Positions 25,556 through 34,631 of a stretch of DNA of 64,000 bases are shown piece by piece. The translations under genes and the position numbers were made by a program. Below the pieces are notes generated by a model. It did no database searches, had not been told where the DNA came from, and worked only from the letters and a program-made list of their open reading frames with translations. This DNA is from Myxococcus stipitatus (lineage in GTDB: Bacteria > Myxococcota > Myxococcia > Myxococcales > Myxococcaceae), in NCBI RefSeq assembly GCF_037414475.1, contig NZ_CP147913.1:9744501-9808500 (forward strand), given 5' to 3'. The stretch's first letter is position 1. Every line of letters begins with the position of its first letter.

Positions 25556-26982
25556 GGTTCCTTCCCCAAAGGATCGAGTCCGACTGCCGCCCGCAGCCCC
25601 AACAGGGCCACGCCCAGCGCATAGCGGCTGCGCGCCAGGGCCACCTCCGCCTCGAACTGCTGCAACGAGGCGTCCGCCACCGTCAACGCCGTGGCCAACC
25701 CCTGGCGGTAGAGAATGCCTTGCTCATCCGCGTTCTGCCGGGCGGCACGCGTCGCCACCTCGCTCTGCGTCAGCGCCGCCTGCGCATTCTCCAATGCCAC
25801 CCGGGCCCGCTGGATGTCCACGTCCACGCGGCGCGTGCTCGCCTGCTGCTCCAGCGCCGCGGCGCGGGTCAGGGCCACGCGCTCACGTCGCTCCGCGTAG
25901 CGCTCGCCACCGTCGAAGAGGTTCCACGTGAGGTCCGCCGACAGGAAGCCATCTCCGGTGCGTCCCGTCAGGCCACCCTCGTTGGTGAGCCGGTACGTCG
26001 CGGCCACACCGAGCGACGGCAGCAGCCGGGCCAGCGGCTCCAGCGCGTTGGCCGCGAGCGACTCCACGCGCAGCTTCGACGCCAGGATGTCTGGCCGGCG
26101 CTCCACGGCTCCGGGAATGAGCGCATCATGCGAAGTCAGCGGACGGGCCGCGTCGGTGAGCAAGGCCTGCGGCGCGGCGAGCCCTCCCTCGACCGGCTCG
26201 ACCAGGAGATAGCCCAGCTCCAGGCGGCTCGTCTCCGCCAGGTTCCGAGCGCTCGTGAGCGCGACCTCCGCGGTGGCCACTTCGACTTCCGCGCGCGTCA
26301 CGTCATTGGTGCTGGCGAGGCCCCCCTTCGCTCGGGCCGCGGCATCCGCGTGTGATTGCCGGGCGAAGGCGAGGCGCTGCTCCGCGGCCTGGAAGACCTG
26401 CTGCTCCTGGAGCGTGATGAGGAACGCGTTGGCGGCCTCGAAGGCCACCTGGCGGCGCGCTTCCACGGCCTCGAATCCCGCGGCCTCTCCCTCCAGCCTC
26501 GCCGCGCGGTAGAGCGGGAAGCCGCGCGCGTCGAAGAGCGTGACGCGCGCGACGAAGTTGGCGCCGAAGGCGTTGTAGCGCTGGAGCACCACCGTCTGTC
26601 CGCCGACCTCGCGCGTCGATTGGTTGGAGCGGCGCATGTACGTGCCCGTCGCCGTCAGCTCCGGGAAGAAGAACGCACGCGCGCGCGCCACGCGGGCCGC
26701 CGCGGCCTGGGCGCGCTGCTGGGCCGCGAGCGCGGACTCATTGCGCTCCGCGGCCAGGGACACCGCTTGCTCCAACGACAGCGTCGCGCCATGGACGGCC
26801 TCGACCGGTGCGGAATCCGCAGCGCCCCGTGCGGAATTCGCAGCCCCGGCTGCGGAATCCGCAGCATCACGTGAAGGCGTGGCGGCCACGGGGGCATCGC
26901 TCGATGCCGCCTGGGACTCGGACGCGGACAAGGCCATCCAGGCACACAGGGGCATGACGAGGGCGTTTCGGACGGTGGACAT
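25552..26982 (-). CDS. TolC-family outer-membrane efflux protein
   Basis: A 476-residue outer-membrane factor: signal peptide (about 1-25), a low-complexity alanine/serine-rich segment, then two OEP repeats of coiled-coil and strand (LSLEQAVSLAAERNESALAA near 70 and LTSHDALIPGAVERRPDILA near 275). It forms the trimeric exit duct of the tripartite pump. The segment at residues 39-59 is an imperfect threefold heptad repeat (AADSA, AANSA, AADSA units) encoded at 26806-26868, just after signal cleavage. First gene of the operon. It is divergent from the MopE-type lipoprotein gene. Confidence 0.92.
   Translation of the reverse strand: MSTVRNALVMPLCAWMALSASESQAASSDAPVAATPSRDAADSAAGAANSARGAADSAPVEAVHGATLSLEQAVSLAAERNESALAAQQRAQAAAARVARARAFFFPELTATGTYMRRSNQSTREVGGQTVVLQRYNAFGANFVARVTLFDARGFPLYRAARLEGEAAGFEAVEARRQVAFEAANAFLITLQEQQVFQAAEQRLAFARQSHADAAARAKGGLASTNDVTRAEVEVATAEVALTSARNLAETSRLELGYLLVEPVEGGLAAPQALLTDAARPLTSHDALIPGAVERRPDILASKLRVESLAANALEPLARLLPSLGVAATYRLTNEGGLTGRTGDGFLSADLTWNLFDGGERYAERRERVALTRAAALEQQASTRRVDVDIQRARVALENAQAALTQSEVATRAARQNADEQGILYRQGLATALTVADASLQQFEAEVALARSRYALGVALLGLRAAVGLDPLGKEP
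26806..26868 (-). repeat. Threefold 21-nt degenerate tandem repeat inside the TolC-like gene
   Basis: The units GCGGAATCCGCAG, GCGGAATTCGCAG and GCGGAATCCGCAG recur in near-regular phase and encode seven-residue units (core AA-D/N-SA). Each contains a near-palindrome around GCGGAAT. The in-frame unit length allows copy-number change without frameshift. Confidence 0.6.
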
Positions 26983-27181
26983 GTGCGGGGTCAGGTGAGG
27001 CTCGGACCAGGGGGAGATGAAGTGTCACGTGCTGGAATCCGACGAGCGGATGGACACCCTCGGCGGCGGGGCTCCTGGACGATGTCCAGCACGGAGGTCT
27101 ATGGGGAGTGTTCGGGATGTCCTGGGTTCTCGTCGGTACGTCACGACAGCGGGCGCCGCAGCCCTGGGGAATGCACGAGCG

Positions 27182-29155
27182 ATGCGTTTATTCCATGGGA
27201 GTGTAGTGCTGCTGACAGTTCTCTTTGGGGGCTGCAAGAGGGAGACCAGCACGCCGGGCGAGGTCCGGGTCTTCATCTCGTACTCGAGCTTCCGGCCGAA
27301 GTGCCTGACGCTCTCCGTGGAGGACACCCGGGACGTCTCGAACAGAGGGTTTACCGAGGTGAAGGTCGCGCCCGACGCGCGCCAGACCGACACGCTCACG
27401 GGCACCCTCCTGGAGCACAAGGGATGGAGTCGGGATCTACGGCTGATGGCCGAAGCCCGCGAGGGTTCGTGCGCCGGGCCCGTCATCGCGCGACAGGCTG
27501 GAGACCTTCGCTTCCCGACCGAGGGCACCACGGACATCACGCTGGAACTGCGCGCGGTGGACCAGGATGACGATGGCTACTTCGCGATGAAGGGGGCCTT
27601 GCCGGGCACGGACTGCGATGACAGCCGCGCGGATGTCCACCCGGGGGCCGTCGAGCGCTGCGACGACATCGACAACAACTGCGTCGCGGGAACGAGCGAT
27701 GAGCCCGAGCAGGCTCCGGTTTGGGTTGATGCGGATGGCGACACGTACGGTGACGCCAGGCAAGCACCGACCCAAGGGTGCGGAGCACCTTCTTCAGGTG
27801 CCGCACTGAGAGGGGGCGACTGCGACGACACGAACAGCGCCATTCATCCCGGGCAGGCGGAGCTCACCTGCGATGGCAAGGACGACAACTGCAACGGCAT
27901 CCCGGACGATGCCCCGTTCAACATCGGCGGCACTTGTGAAACGGCGCAGCGCTGCTCGGGCCTCATGGCTTGCAGCGGCACCACCGCATCCGAATGCATC
28001 AGCACCGAGGTGCCCGTTCCCTACTACGTGGACGACGACGGAGATGGGAACGCCGGGCTGATGGTCGGCAATGCATGCCAGGCTCCTGAAGCAGGTGCGA
28101 CGCGTGAACTCACCGACTGCGATGAGGGAACGACGCTGGCATCGCGCGCCATCGGCAGGACCGAGGTTTGTGACCGGCTGGACAACGACTGCAATGGCGC
28201 TACCGACGATGGGCTCGCGGGGTGCGCCACGGTGCCGTGGCGCCAAGACACGCCAACGGTTTCTGGGACCCCTCGCTTCGACGCGGTCGCTACCTACGCG
28301 AAGCGGCGCGGCTGGCTCGCGGGCGAAGCCAAGGTGGTTCACGTCAACGACACCGCCTTCACGACCACCGCGAACTGCGACAGCGGTGCGGACTGGAAAT
28401 CGGCCTGGGCAGCCAGCCAGGGGCGCGTGTTCCTGGGCTCCAATAATGGCCAGTTTGGAACCTTGATCCCTGGCGGCGAAGGAAGCCCCTGTGAGCTGCG
28501 AGCGAGCGGCTTCACCGCATCCATCAATGGACTGACGGGCTTCGAGGAAGCCAACGGCAACATCATCCTGTACGCCGTCACCAGCCAGGGCCGGATTCTC
28601 CGCTGGAGGTACGTCCCCGGCGCGCCGAGCCAAGAGGCCCCTGTCGAAGTCACCCAAGTGGCAGCCAACCTACGTGCCATCCATGGGGTGAGCCCTGAGA
28701 CAATGATCGCGGTGGGCGCGGAGAATGTGGGTTCGCAGCAACGGCCCGTGGCCTTTCACGCTCCAGCGACGGGCACGACATGGAACCGTGAAGAGCTGGG
28801 CGTCCCCAACGCAACGGGGTTCCTGCATGGAGTCCGAGTGCTGACACCTCGACTGGCCTATGTCGCGGGCGACGACGGGCTATTGCTTGAGAAGGCTCGC
28901 GACAGCTGGACTCAGAAGCAGGCCCTGACGCTTCCCGGCGGCAGCCGCCCGACCATCCGGTCCCTCGCGGCATTTGGTCGCACAGCCATCTACGCTGTGT
29001 CCTCGGGCACCAACGACATCTACTTCTTCAACGGCGCCGCATGGAGCAGCGTCGCCACGCCGTCACAGACGCTCACCGCCCTGGGAGGCTCGGGCCCAGG
29101 TGATGTCTGGGCCGTTGGTCACACCAGCACTCTTCTTCGCTGGACACCGCCGTGA
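27182..29155 (+). CDS. MopE-type metal-binding-motif lipoprotein, copy 1
   Basis: A 657-residue lipoprotein; the lipobox is LLTVLFGGC with Cys18. Residues about 20-120 form a beta-rich domain. About 125-360 carries repeated calcium/metal-binding motifs of the MopE type, visible as DxDxDGY...DCDD...HPGAxExCDxxDNNC in three copies (one includes DDNCNGIPDDAPF), rich in Cys pairs. The rest (about 370-657) looks like a beta-propeller with repeating 'WAASQGRVFLGS', 'ILYAVTSQGRILRW' and 'GPGDVWAVGHTSTLLRW' blades. Probably surface-exposed and binding metal or a partner. No enzyme motif. ATG 27182 chosen for the signal peptide. Paralog of the next gene. Confidence 0.82.
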   Translation: MRLFHGSVVLLTVLFGGCKRETSTPGEVRVFISYSSFRPKCLTLSVEDTRDVSNRGFTEVKVAPDARQTDTLTGTLLEHKGWSRDLRLMAEAREGSCAGPVIARQAGDLRFPTEGTTDITLELRAVDQDDDGYFAMKGALPGTDCDDSRADVHPGAVERCDDIDNNCVAGTSDEPEQAPVWVDADGDTYGDARQAPTQGCGAPSSGAALRGGDCDDTNSAIHPGQAELTCDGKDDNCNGIPDDAPFNIGGTCETAQRCSGLMACSGTTASECISTEVPVPYYVDDDGDGNAGLMVGNACQAPEAGATRELTDCDEGTTLASRAIGRTEVCDRLDNDCNGATDDGLAGCATVPWRQDTPTVSGTPRFDAVATYAKRRGWLAGEAKVVHVNDTAFTTTANCDSGADWKSAWAASQGRVFLGSNNGQFGTLIPGGEGSPCELRASGFTASINGLTGFEEANGNIILYAVTSQGRILRWRYVPGAPSQEAPVEVTQVAANLRAIHGVSPETMIAVGAENVGSQQRPVAFHAPATGTTWNREELGVPNATGFLHGVRVLTPRLAYVAGDDGLLLEKARDSWTQKQALTLPGGSRPTIRSLAAFGRTAIYAVSSGTNDIYFFNGAAWSSVATPSQTLTALGGSGPGDVWAVGHTSTLLRWTPP

Positions 29156-29642
29156 TGCCGAGCTCACTCGCGCGACTCGTCACTCCGTCTCGTCGTCACG
29201 CCACTTGACCGCGAGCGCCGACACGTTTCACTCCACCGGCTGGCTCCCCGCCCGCTCGTCGAGAAAGGTCCTTCGCCCCTAGTCATCAGTGGCCGAGCGC
29301 CCTCGGCCCGTGCGGAGTCCACGGCGCGGTCTGTCCCGATAGCGGCTACGGGTGCTGCGCTCTGCCCCCCGGTCTTTGATGCGGAACTGGCCCTCAAGGC
29401 CCCCAGGGGTGCCACGAATCCGTTTCTCCCAGTGAACAGTGAGCCGGTGCGGGGTCAGATGAAACTCGGGCCAGAGGGACCCGAAGTGTCACTTGCCGGG
29501 CCCGACGACCGAAAGGACACCCCTGGCCCCCGGGCTTCTGGACGATGACCAGTAGGGCGGTCTATGGGGGTATTTGGGACCCTTGGGTTTTCGTCGGGAC
29601 GTGACGACAGCAGGCGCGGCGGCGCCGGGGAATGCACGAGCG
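29156..29642. other. Intergenic spacer within the tandem duplication
   Basis: No credible gene is seen. The first 290 bases are unique. From about 29448 onward the sequence repeats the leader of copy one in diverged form, so the promoter and 5' untranslated region of the lipoprotein gene appear to have been duplicated with it. Confidence 0.55.
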
Positions 29643-31613
29643 ATGCGTCTATTCCATGTGAGTGTGTTGCTGCTGACAGTTCCCCTCTGGGGCTGCAAGC
29701 GTGAGTCCAATTCCACCGAAGGCGTCCTCCGGGTCTTCATCTCGTATTCGACCTTCCGGATGAAGTGCATGAAGCTCATCGTGGAGGATCCGCAGGATCC
29801 CTCGCGCCGGGCCGCGGTCGACGTGACAGGGACCCAGGACGAATCGAGCGGCACGCGCACGGGCATCATCCTGGAACAGAAGGGATGGGGCCGGAACCTG
29901 CGCGTGACGGCGGAAGCCTACGAAGCCTCGTGCGATGGCCGTGTCATCGCGCGCCAGGTCGAGGAGGCGCGGTTCCCAGAGAAGGACGTCACGGACCTCA
30001 CGCTGGACCTGCGCGCCGAGGACCTCGACAACGATGGCTACGTCGCGATGAAGGGGGCACTCCCGGGTACGGACTGCGACGACACGCGCGCCGACATCCA
30101 CCCCGGAGCGACCGAGCTTTGCGACGGCGTCGACAACAACTGCGTCGCGGGCGAGAGCGACGTGGACGGCAACGTTGCCTATTGGGTCGATGCGGATGGC
30201 GACTCCTATGGTGACGCCAAGACTGCGCCGAAGTTTGCTTGTGGCGCGCCCCCAGGTGCCGCACTGAGAGGGGGCGACTGCGACGACACGAACAGCGCCA
30301 TTCATCCCGGGCAGGCGGAGCTCACCTGCGATGGCAAGGACGACAACTGCAACGGCATCCCGGACGATGCCCCGTTCAACGTGGGCGGCACCTGTGAAAC
30401 GGCGCAGCGCTGCTCGGGACTCCTGGCGTGCAGCGGCACCACCGCATCCGAGTGCATCAGCACCGAGGTGCCCGTGCCCTACTACGTGGACGAAGATGGA
30501 GATGGGAACGCCGGGCTGGTGGTCGGCATTGCCTGCCAGCCCCCCGAAGCAGGTGCGACACGTGAACTCACTGACTGCGATGAGGGGACTGCGCTGGCAT
30601 CGCGCGCCGTCGGAAGGGTCGAGGTTTGTGACCGGCTGGACAACGACTGCAATGGCGCCACCGACGACGGACTCGCGACATGCGCTTCGGTGCAGTGGCG
30701 GCAAGACACGCCAACGGTTTCTGGGCCCCCTCGATTCGACGCGGTTGCCACCTACGCGAAGCGGCGCGGCTGGCTCGCGGGCCAAGAAAAGGTGGTACAC
30801 GTCAATGACGCTGCTTTCACGGTTGCCACGAACTGTGACGGTGGTGGGGACTGGAAATCGGCCTGGGCCGCCAGCCAGGGGCGCGTGTTCCTGGGCTCCG
30901 GCAATGGCCAGTTTGGAACCCTGGTCCCAGGCGGAGAAGGCAATCCCTGCGAGCTGCGAGCGAGCGGCTTCGCCGCATCCATCAATGGACTGACAGGCTT
31001 CGAGGAAGCCAACGGCGACATCATCCTGTACGCCGTCACCAGTCAGGGCCGGATTCTCCGCTGGAGGTATGTCCCCGGTGCGCCGAACCAAGAGGCCCCC
31101 GTCGAAGTCACCCAAGTAGCGGCCAACCTTCGCGCCATCCATGGCGTGAGCCCTGAGACCTTGCTCGCGGTGGGCGCGGAGAATGTGGGCTCGCAGCAAC
31201 GGCCTGTGGCCTTTCACGCTCCGGCGACGGGCACGACATGGATTCGCGAAGAACTGGGCGTCCCCAACGCCACGGGGTTCCTGAATGGAGTCCGAGTCCT
31301 GACGCCTCGACTGGCCTATGTCGTGGGCGAAGACGGACTGTTGCTGGAGAAGGCCCGCGACACCTGGACTCAGAAGCTGCGCCTGACGCTTCCCAACGGG
31401 AGCCGCCCGACCCTCCGCAGCCTCGCGGCATTTGGTCGCACGGCCATCTACGCTGTGTCCTCGGGTACCAACGACATCCACTTCTTCAACGGCACCTCAT
31501 GGAGCACCGTCACCACACCGCCCCAGACAATCAACGCCCTAGGAGGCTCGGGCCCTGGTGATGTCTGGGCCGCTGGTCACAGCGCAACTCTTCTTCGCTG
31601 GACGCCGCCGTGA
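29643..31613 (+). CDS. MopE-type metal-binding-motif lipoprotein, copy 2
   Basis: A 656-residue paralog of the preceding gene with the same plan: lipobox VLLLTVPLWGC with Cys18, beta-rich N-terminus, three MopE-type DxDxDGY...DCDD...CDGxDNNC motifs, then a propeller-like C-terminal half. Differences cluster in the first 200 residues (for example VVLLTVLFGG against VLLLTVPLWG, and several substitutions in the first metal motif), whereas the second motif and the propeller are nearly identical. It ends 18 bases before the first gene of the MCE transporter operon. Both copies lack frameshifts, so both are probably expressed. Confidence 0.82.
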   Translation: MRLFHVSVLLLTVPLWGCKRESNSTEGVLRVFISYSTFRMKCMKLIVEDPQDPSRRAAVDVTGTQDESSGTRTGIILEQKGWGRNLRVTAEAYEASCDGRVIARQVEEARFPEKDVTDLTLDLRAEDLDNDGYVAMKGALPGTDCDDTRADIHPGATELCDGVDNNCVAGESDVDGNVAYWVDADGDSYGDAKTAPKFACGAPPGAALRGGDCDDTNSAIHPGQAELTCDGKDDNCNGIPDDAPFNVGGTCETAQRCSGLLACSGTTASECISTEVPVPYYVDEDGDGNAGLVVGIACQPPEAGATRELTDCDEGTALASRAVGRVEVCDRLDNDCNGATDDGLATCASVQWRQDTPTVSGPPRFDAVATYAKRRGWLAGQEKVVHVNDAAFTVATNCDGGGDWKSAWAASQGRVFLGSGNGQFGTLVPGGEGNPCELRASGFAASINGLTGFEEANGDIILYAVTSQGRILRWRYVPGAPNQEAPVEVTQVAANLRAIHGVSPETLLAVGAENVGSQQRPVAFHAPATGTTWIREELGVPNATGFLNGVRVLTPRLAYVVGEDGLLLEKARDTWTQKLRLTLPNGSRPTLRSLAAFGRTAIYAVSSGTNDIHFFNGTSWSTVTTPPQTINALGGSGPGDVWAAGHSATLLRWTPP

Positions 31614-31631
31614 ACCGCTAAGCTCGACTCC

Positions 31632-32330
31632 ATGGACCTTCGCGCGAACGCCCTGACGGTGAGGCATGGTGCGCGAACGGTCCTCTCGGATTTGAGCTGT
31701 GAGCTCCCGCCCGGAACGCAGGCGCTCCTGCTCGGGCGGTCCGGCGCGGGGAAGACGACCCTGCTGAAGTCACTGGCGGGGCTCGTCACTCCATCCCGAG
31801 GCCATGTGACCTGGGACGGACAGGACGCGGCGCACCTGTCCTCCGCGGATCGGCGCGCGCGGCAAGCGGCGTTCGGGATGGTCTTCCAGACCGACGCGCT
31901 GTTCGACTCGCTCACGGTCCGCCAGAACGTCCTGTTCCCACTGACCCGCCGCCACGTCCCCACCGCCGAGGCGGAGGCACGCGCGGATGAAGTGCTCCGC
32001 GCGGTCGGACTGGAAGCCGCCGCGGACACCCTTCCGGAACGGCTGTCCGGAGGAATGAAGAAACGCGCGGGCATCGCACGAGCCCTGGCGGCGAAACCCT
32101 CCGTGCTGCTCGCCGATGACCCTTTCGCGGGGCTCGACCCGGGAACAGCCCGGCAGGTCGCTCGCGTGCTGCTCGACGTTTCCCGAGGTGGCACGCTGAT
32201 CGTCGCCGCTCCCGAGGCACCGCTGGATCTCCCCCTCCCCCGCTGGCTCTATCTGCGCGGCGGACAGCTCATCCACGACGGCCCTCCCGCCCCCGCGCTG
32301 GAGCACGAACGTGACGAGGCGCTCGCATGA
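31632..32330 (+). CDS. MlaF-like ABC ATPase, subunit A (degenerate catalytic site)
   Basis: A 232-residue ABC ATPase of the MCE/Mla lipid-transport type. Walker A is GRSGAGKT (35-42), the Q-loop glutamine is Gln86, and the signature LSGG is intact (138-141, LSGGMKKR). But the Walker B/catalytic pair reads ADDP (161-164), with Asp163 where Glu is expected, and the switch histidine is replaced (LIVAAPE, Ala193). It therefore probably cannot hydrolyse ATP in its own site yet can supply an intact signature to a partner. The fourth gene of the operon encodes that partner. Its stop overlaps the permease start by four bases. Confidence 0.88.
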   Translation: MDLRANALTVRHGARTVLSDLSCELPPGTQALLLGRSGAGKTTLLKSLAGLVTPSRGHVTWDGQDAAHLSSADRRARQAAFGMVFQTDALFDSLTVRQNVLFPLTRRHVPTAEAEARADEVLRAVGLEAAADTLPERLSGGMKKRAGIARALAAKPSVLLADDPFAGLDPGTARQVARVLLDVSRGGTLIVAAPEAPLDLPLPRWLYLRGGQLIHDGPPAPALEHERDEALA

Positions 32331-33133
32331 CCTCGTCCCCGCGCACGGCGAACCCGGAGCTGAACGCGATACGCAGCGTGGGAAGCCTGGGCCTCGACGC
32401 GGTCCGAGGCACCGGCGCACTCGCGCTCGTCGCGGCGCGCACGGTCCTGGGCCTTCCTCGCCTGGAGCGGCGCGAGCTGACTCGCGCGCTGGTGCAGTTC
32501 GGCTACGACTCCCTCCCCCTCGCCATGGCCACGGCGGCGCTCGCGGGCGTCATCGTCGTGCTGCAATCGGGCCTCTACATCCAGCGCTTCGGCGCGCGAG
32601 CATTCCTCGGATGGGCCTCGGGCTACGGAGTGCTGTGGGAGTTCGGCCCCCTGCTGCTCGGGCTCATCATGTCCGCGCGCATCGGCGCCAGAAACGCGGC
32701 GGAGCTCGCCACCATGCAGGTGGGCGGACAGATCGAGGGCCTGCGCGGAATCGGCCTGGACCCCTTCGCCATCCTCGTGGCGCCGCGAGTGGTGGCCATG
32801 GAACTGAGCATGCTCGCGATGAGCACGTTCACGTTCCTGGTCGCCATCCTCTTCGAGTCCGTGGCCGCCCTCTTCACGCTCGACCTCCCCCTGCGGACCT
32901 TCTTCGGAACGTTCTCACACATGCTCAGCCCGCTGGACATCGCGGGAGGCGTGGTGAAGACGGGGGTCTTCGGCCTCGCCATCTCACTGGTGTCCACGGC
33001 GGTGGGCCTCTCCGCGAGAGGTGGCGCCCAAGCCGTGGGCCGAGCGGCCGCGAGCGCCGTGGTCCAAAGCTGCGCCGCCATCTTCGTCCTCGACTTCCTG
33101 CTCACGCTCCTGCTCGCGGGGTGGATGGCATGA
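32327..33133 (+). CDS. MlaE-family permease, subunit A
   Basis: A 268-residue membrane protein of the MlaE family with about five to six helices. The family core is clear: ATAALAGVIVVLQSG, EFGPLLLGLIMSARIGARNAAELATMQVGGQIEGL (split in two conserved stretches) and LVAPRVVAMELSM. In MCE systems it forms the inner-membrane channel that delivers lipid to or from the MCE ring. The start overlaps the upstream ATPase gene and its stop overlaps the second permease gene, each by four bases. Confidence 0.92.
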   Translation: MTSSPRTANPELNAIRSVGSLGLDAVRGTGALALVAARTVLGLPRLERRELTRALVQFGYDSLPLAMATAALAGVIVVLQSGLYIQRFGARAFLGWASGYGVLWEFGPLLLGLIMSARIGARNAAELATMQVGGQIEGLRGIGLDPFAILVAPRVVAMELSMLAMSTFTFLVAILFESVAALFTLDLPLRTFFGTFSHMLSPLDIAGGVVKTGVFGLAISLVSTAVGLSARGGAQAVGRAAASAVVQSCAAIFVLDFLLTLLLAGWMA

Positions 33134-33876
33134 ACCGGGTGCTCTCGTTCTTCGGAGCCCCCGTTGTCTTCCTGGTGCGCACGGCACGAGCCGGAGCTCG
33201 CGAGGGCATCTCGTGGCGAGAGTCCATGGTGCAGCTCCATGAACTCGGAGGTCGCAGCGTGTGGCTGGTGATGTCCGGCATGGCGTTCTTCGGCGCCGTG
33301 CTCGTCACCATCGCCAACAGTCAGGCGCGCCGCTTCGTCGGCAACGTCGCGGTGCTCGGCCCGGCCTACTTCGAGCTCCTGGTCCGAGAGCTGGGCCCCG
33401 TGGTCTCCGCGCTGCTCACCGCCTCCCGAGCCGGCGCCGGCCACGCCGCCGAGCTCTCCACCATGAGCGTGAACGAACAGGTGGAAGCGCTCGAGATGTC
33501 CGCGGGAGACCCGTACTCGGACCTGGTGGCACCACGCATCGTCGCGGGGGTCTTGGGAGTGCCGCTGCTCAGCACGCTCGGGACCGTGGCGGCGACGCTG
33601 GCCGCGGTGGCCGTCGCTGGCGTCGTCTTCGGCGTGGATGGGCGAGCCTTCATGGATCCTCGCTATGTCGATGGCTGGGACCTGCTGGTGGCCGCACTCA
33701 AGGCCGGAGCGTGCGGGCTCTACATTCCCCTCGCCGCGGCGGTCGCTGGATTGAGGGCCCGAGGTGGCGCGGAGGCCGTCGGCGCGGCGACCACCGAGGG
33801 CGTGGTGACCGCGAGCCTGGGGTGCCTGTTGATCGACTTCGCCGTCTCCCTCGCCTTCCATCTCCTGCGCTTGTGA
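33130..33876 (+). CDS. MlaE-family permease, subunit B
   Basis: A 248-residue second MlaE-type permease, clearly different from the first: the conserved EFGP-like segment reads ELGPVVSALLTASRAGAGHAAEL, followed by STMSVNEQVEALEM and LVAPRIVAGVLGVP. The usual MlaE protein is a homodimer; here two distinct genes are adjacent and coupled, so a heterodimeric channel is likely. ATG 33130 overlaps the previous stop (ATGA), and its own stop overlaps the GTG of the second ATPase. Confidence 0.92.
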   Translation: MNRVLSFFGAPVVFLVRTARAGAREGISWRESMVQLHELGGRSVWLVMSGMAFFGAVLVTIANSQARRFVGNVAVLGPAYFELLVRELGPVVSALLTASRAGAGHAAELSTMSVNEQVEALEMSAGDPYSDLVAPRIVAGVLGVPLLSTLGTVAATLAAVAVAGVVFGVDGRAFMDPRYVDGWDLLVAALKAGACGLYIPLAAAVAGLRARGGAEAVGAATTEGVVTASLGCLLIDFAVSLAFHLLRL

Positions 33877-34631
33877 ACACGAACAACCCCACCGCCCCGA
33901 GAGAGGACACGCTCCGGTTCACGGACGTGCGCGTCGCGTTCGAACAAGGGCGAAGCGTGCTCGACGGCGTAACCGCGGAGGTGTCCACGCGAGAGTTGAC
34001 GTTCATCGCGGGAGCGAGTGGCTCGGGCAAGAGCGTGCTGTGCCGGATGGCCGTGGGCCTGTTGCGCCCGGACGCAGGAAGCGTGGAGCTGTGGGGCGAA
34101 CGGGTGGACACCCAACCCGAGCGAGAGCTGGTGCGACTGCGGCGTCGAGCCCCCTATCTGGTGCAGGGCCCCGCCCTGCTCGACTGGCGCACGCTACGGG
34201 AGAACGTGCGGCTCGCGGACCCGAGCGCTTCCAATGACGCCGTGGAGTCCGCGCTCAATCAAGTGGGGCTCCTCGAGTGGGCGGACCGATTGCCGCCCGA
34301 GCTGGGCCCTGGTGCCAAGAAGCGCGCGGCCATCGCGCGGGCCCTGGTGTTGAAGCCGCGCTATCTGCTCCTGGACGAGCCCACCACGGGGCTCGACCGG
34401 CGCGCGGCCTCGCAGGTGGAAGCGGTCCTCTCGTCCCTGAAGTCACGAGGGTTGGGGGGACTGGTGGTGACACATGACTACCGCCAGCTCCGTGGACTGG
34501 CGGACCGAGTCCTGGTGGTGGCCCGGGGACGCTGTGCCTATCTGGGTCCCCCCGAAGGTTTCCTGGAGTCCTCCGCGCCGGAGCTGCGGGTGCTGACGGC
34601 GCCGTTCATGGAGGGTGCGACGGATGGATGA
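33873..34631 (+). CDS. MlaF-like ABC ATPase, subunit B (degenerate signature)
   Basis: A 252-residue ABC ATPase. Walker A is GASGSGKS (47-54), the Q-loop glutamine is Gln98, Walker B with the catalytic Glu is LLLDEP (Asp168, Glu169), and the switch histidine is His201 (VVTHD). The signature, however, is degenerate: LGPGAKKR (144-151) instead of LSGGMKKR. Its defects are the complement of those in the first ATPase of the operon. Paired as a heterodimer, this protein would contribute the Walker motifs and the other the LSGG of a single competent ATP site. GTG 33873 overlaps the permease stop. Confidence 0.88.
   Translation: MNTNNPTAPREDTLRFTDVRVAFEQGRSVLDGVTAEVSTRELTFIAGASGSGKSVLCRMAVGLLRPDAGSVELWGERVDTQPERELVRLRRRAPYLVQGPALLDWRTLRENVRLADPSASNDAVESALNQVGLLEWADRLPPELGPGAKKRAAIARALVLKPRYLLLDEPTTGLDRRAASQVEAVLSSLKSRGLGGLVVTHDYRQLRGLADRVLVVARGRCAYLGPPEGFLESSAPELRVLTAPFMEGATDG

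Larger units (their letters stand above)
26985..31613 (+). repeat. Tandem duplication of a lipoprotein gene and its leader
   Basis: Copy one spans about 26985-29155 and copy two about 29448-31613, with similar leaders (both start at GTGCGGGGTCAG and share GGGAATGCACGAGCGATGCG just before the gene starts) and similar stops. The two are offset by about 2458 bases. A 128-base block is perfectly identical (27795-27922 and 30253-30380), while the first 200 codons have diverged, so similarity is uneven along the pair. Confidence 0.85.

Noticed and set aside
29164-29415. 83-codon minus-strand ORF between the lipoprotein copies
   Set aside because: Low-complexity composition, no start signal, and lies in sequence that is otherwise intergenic.
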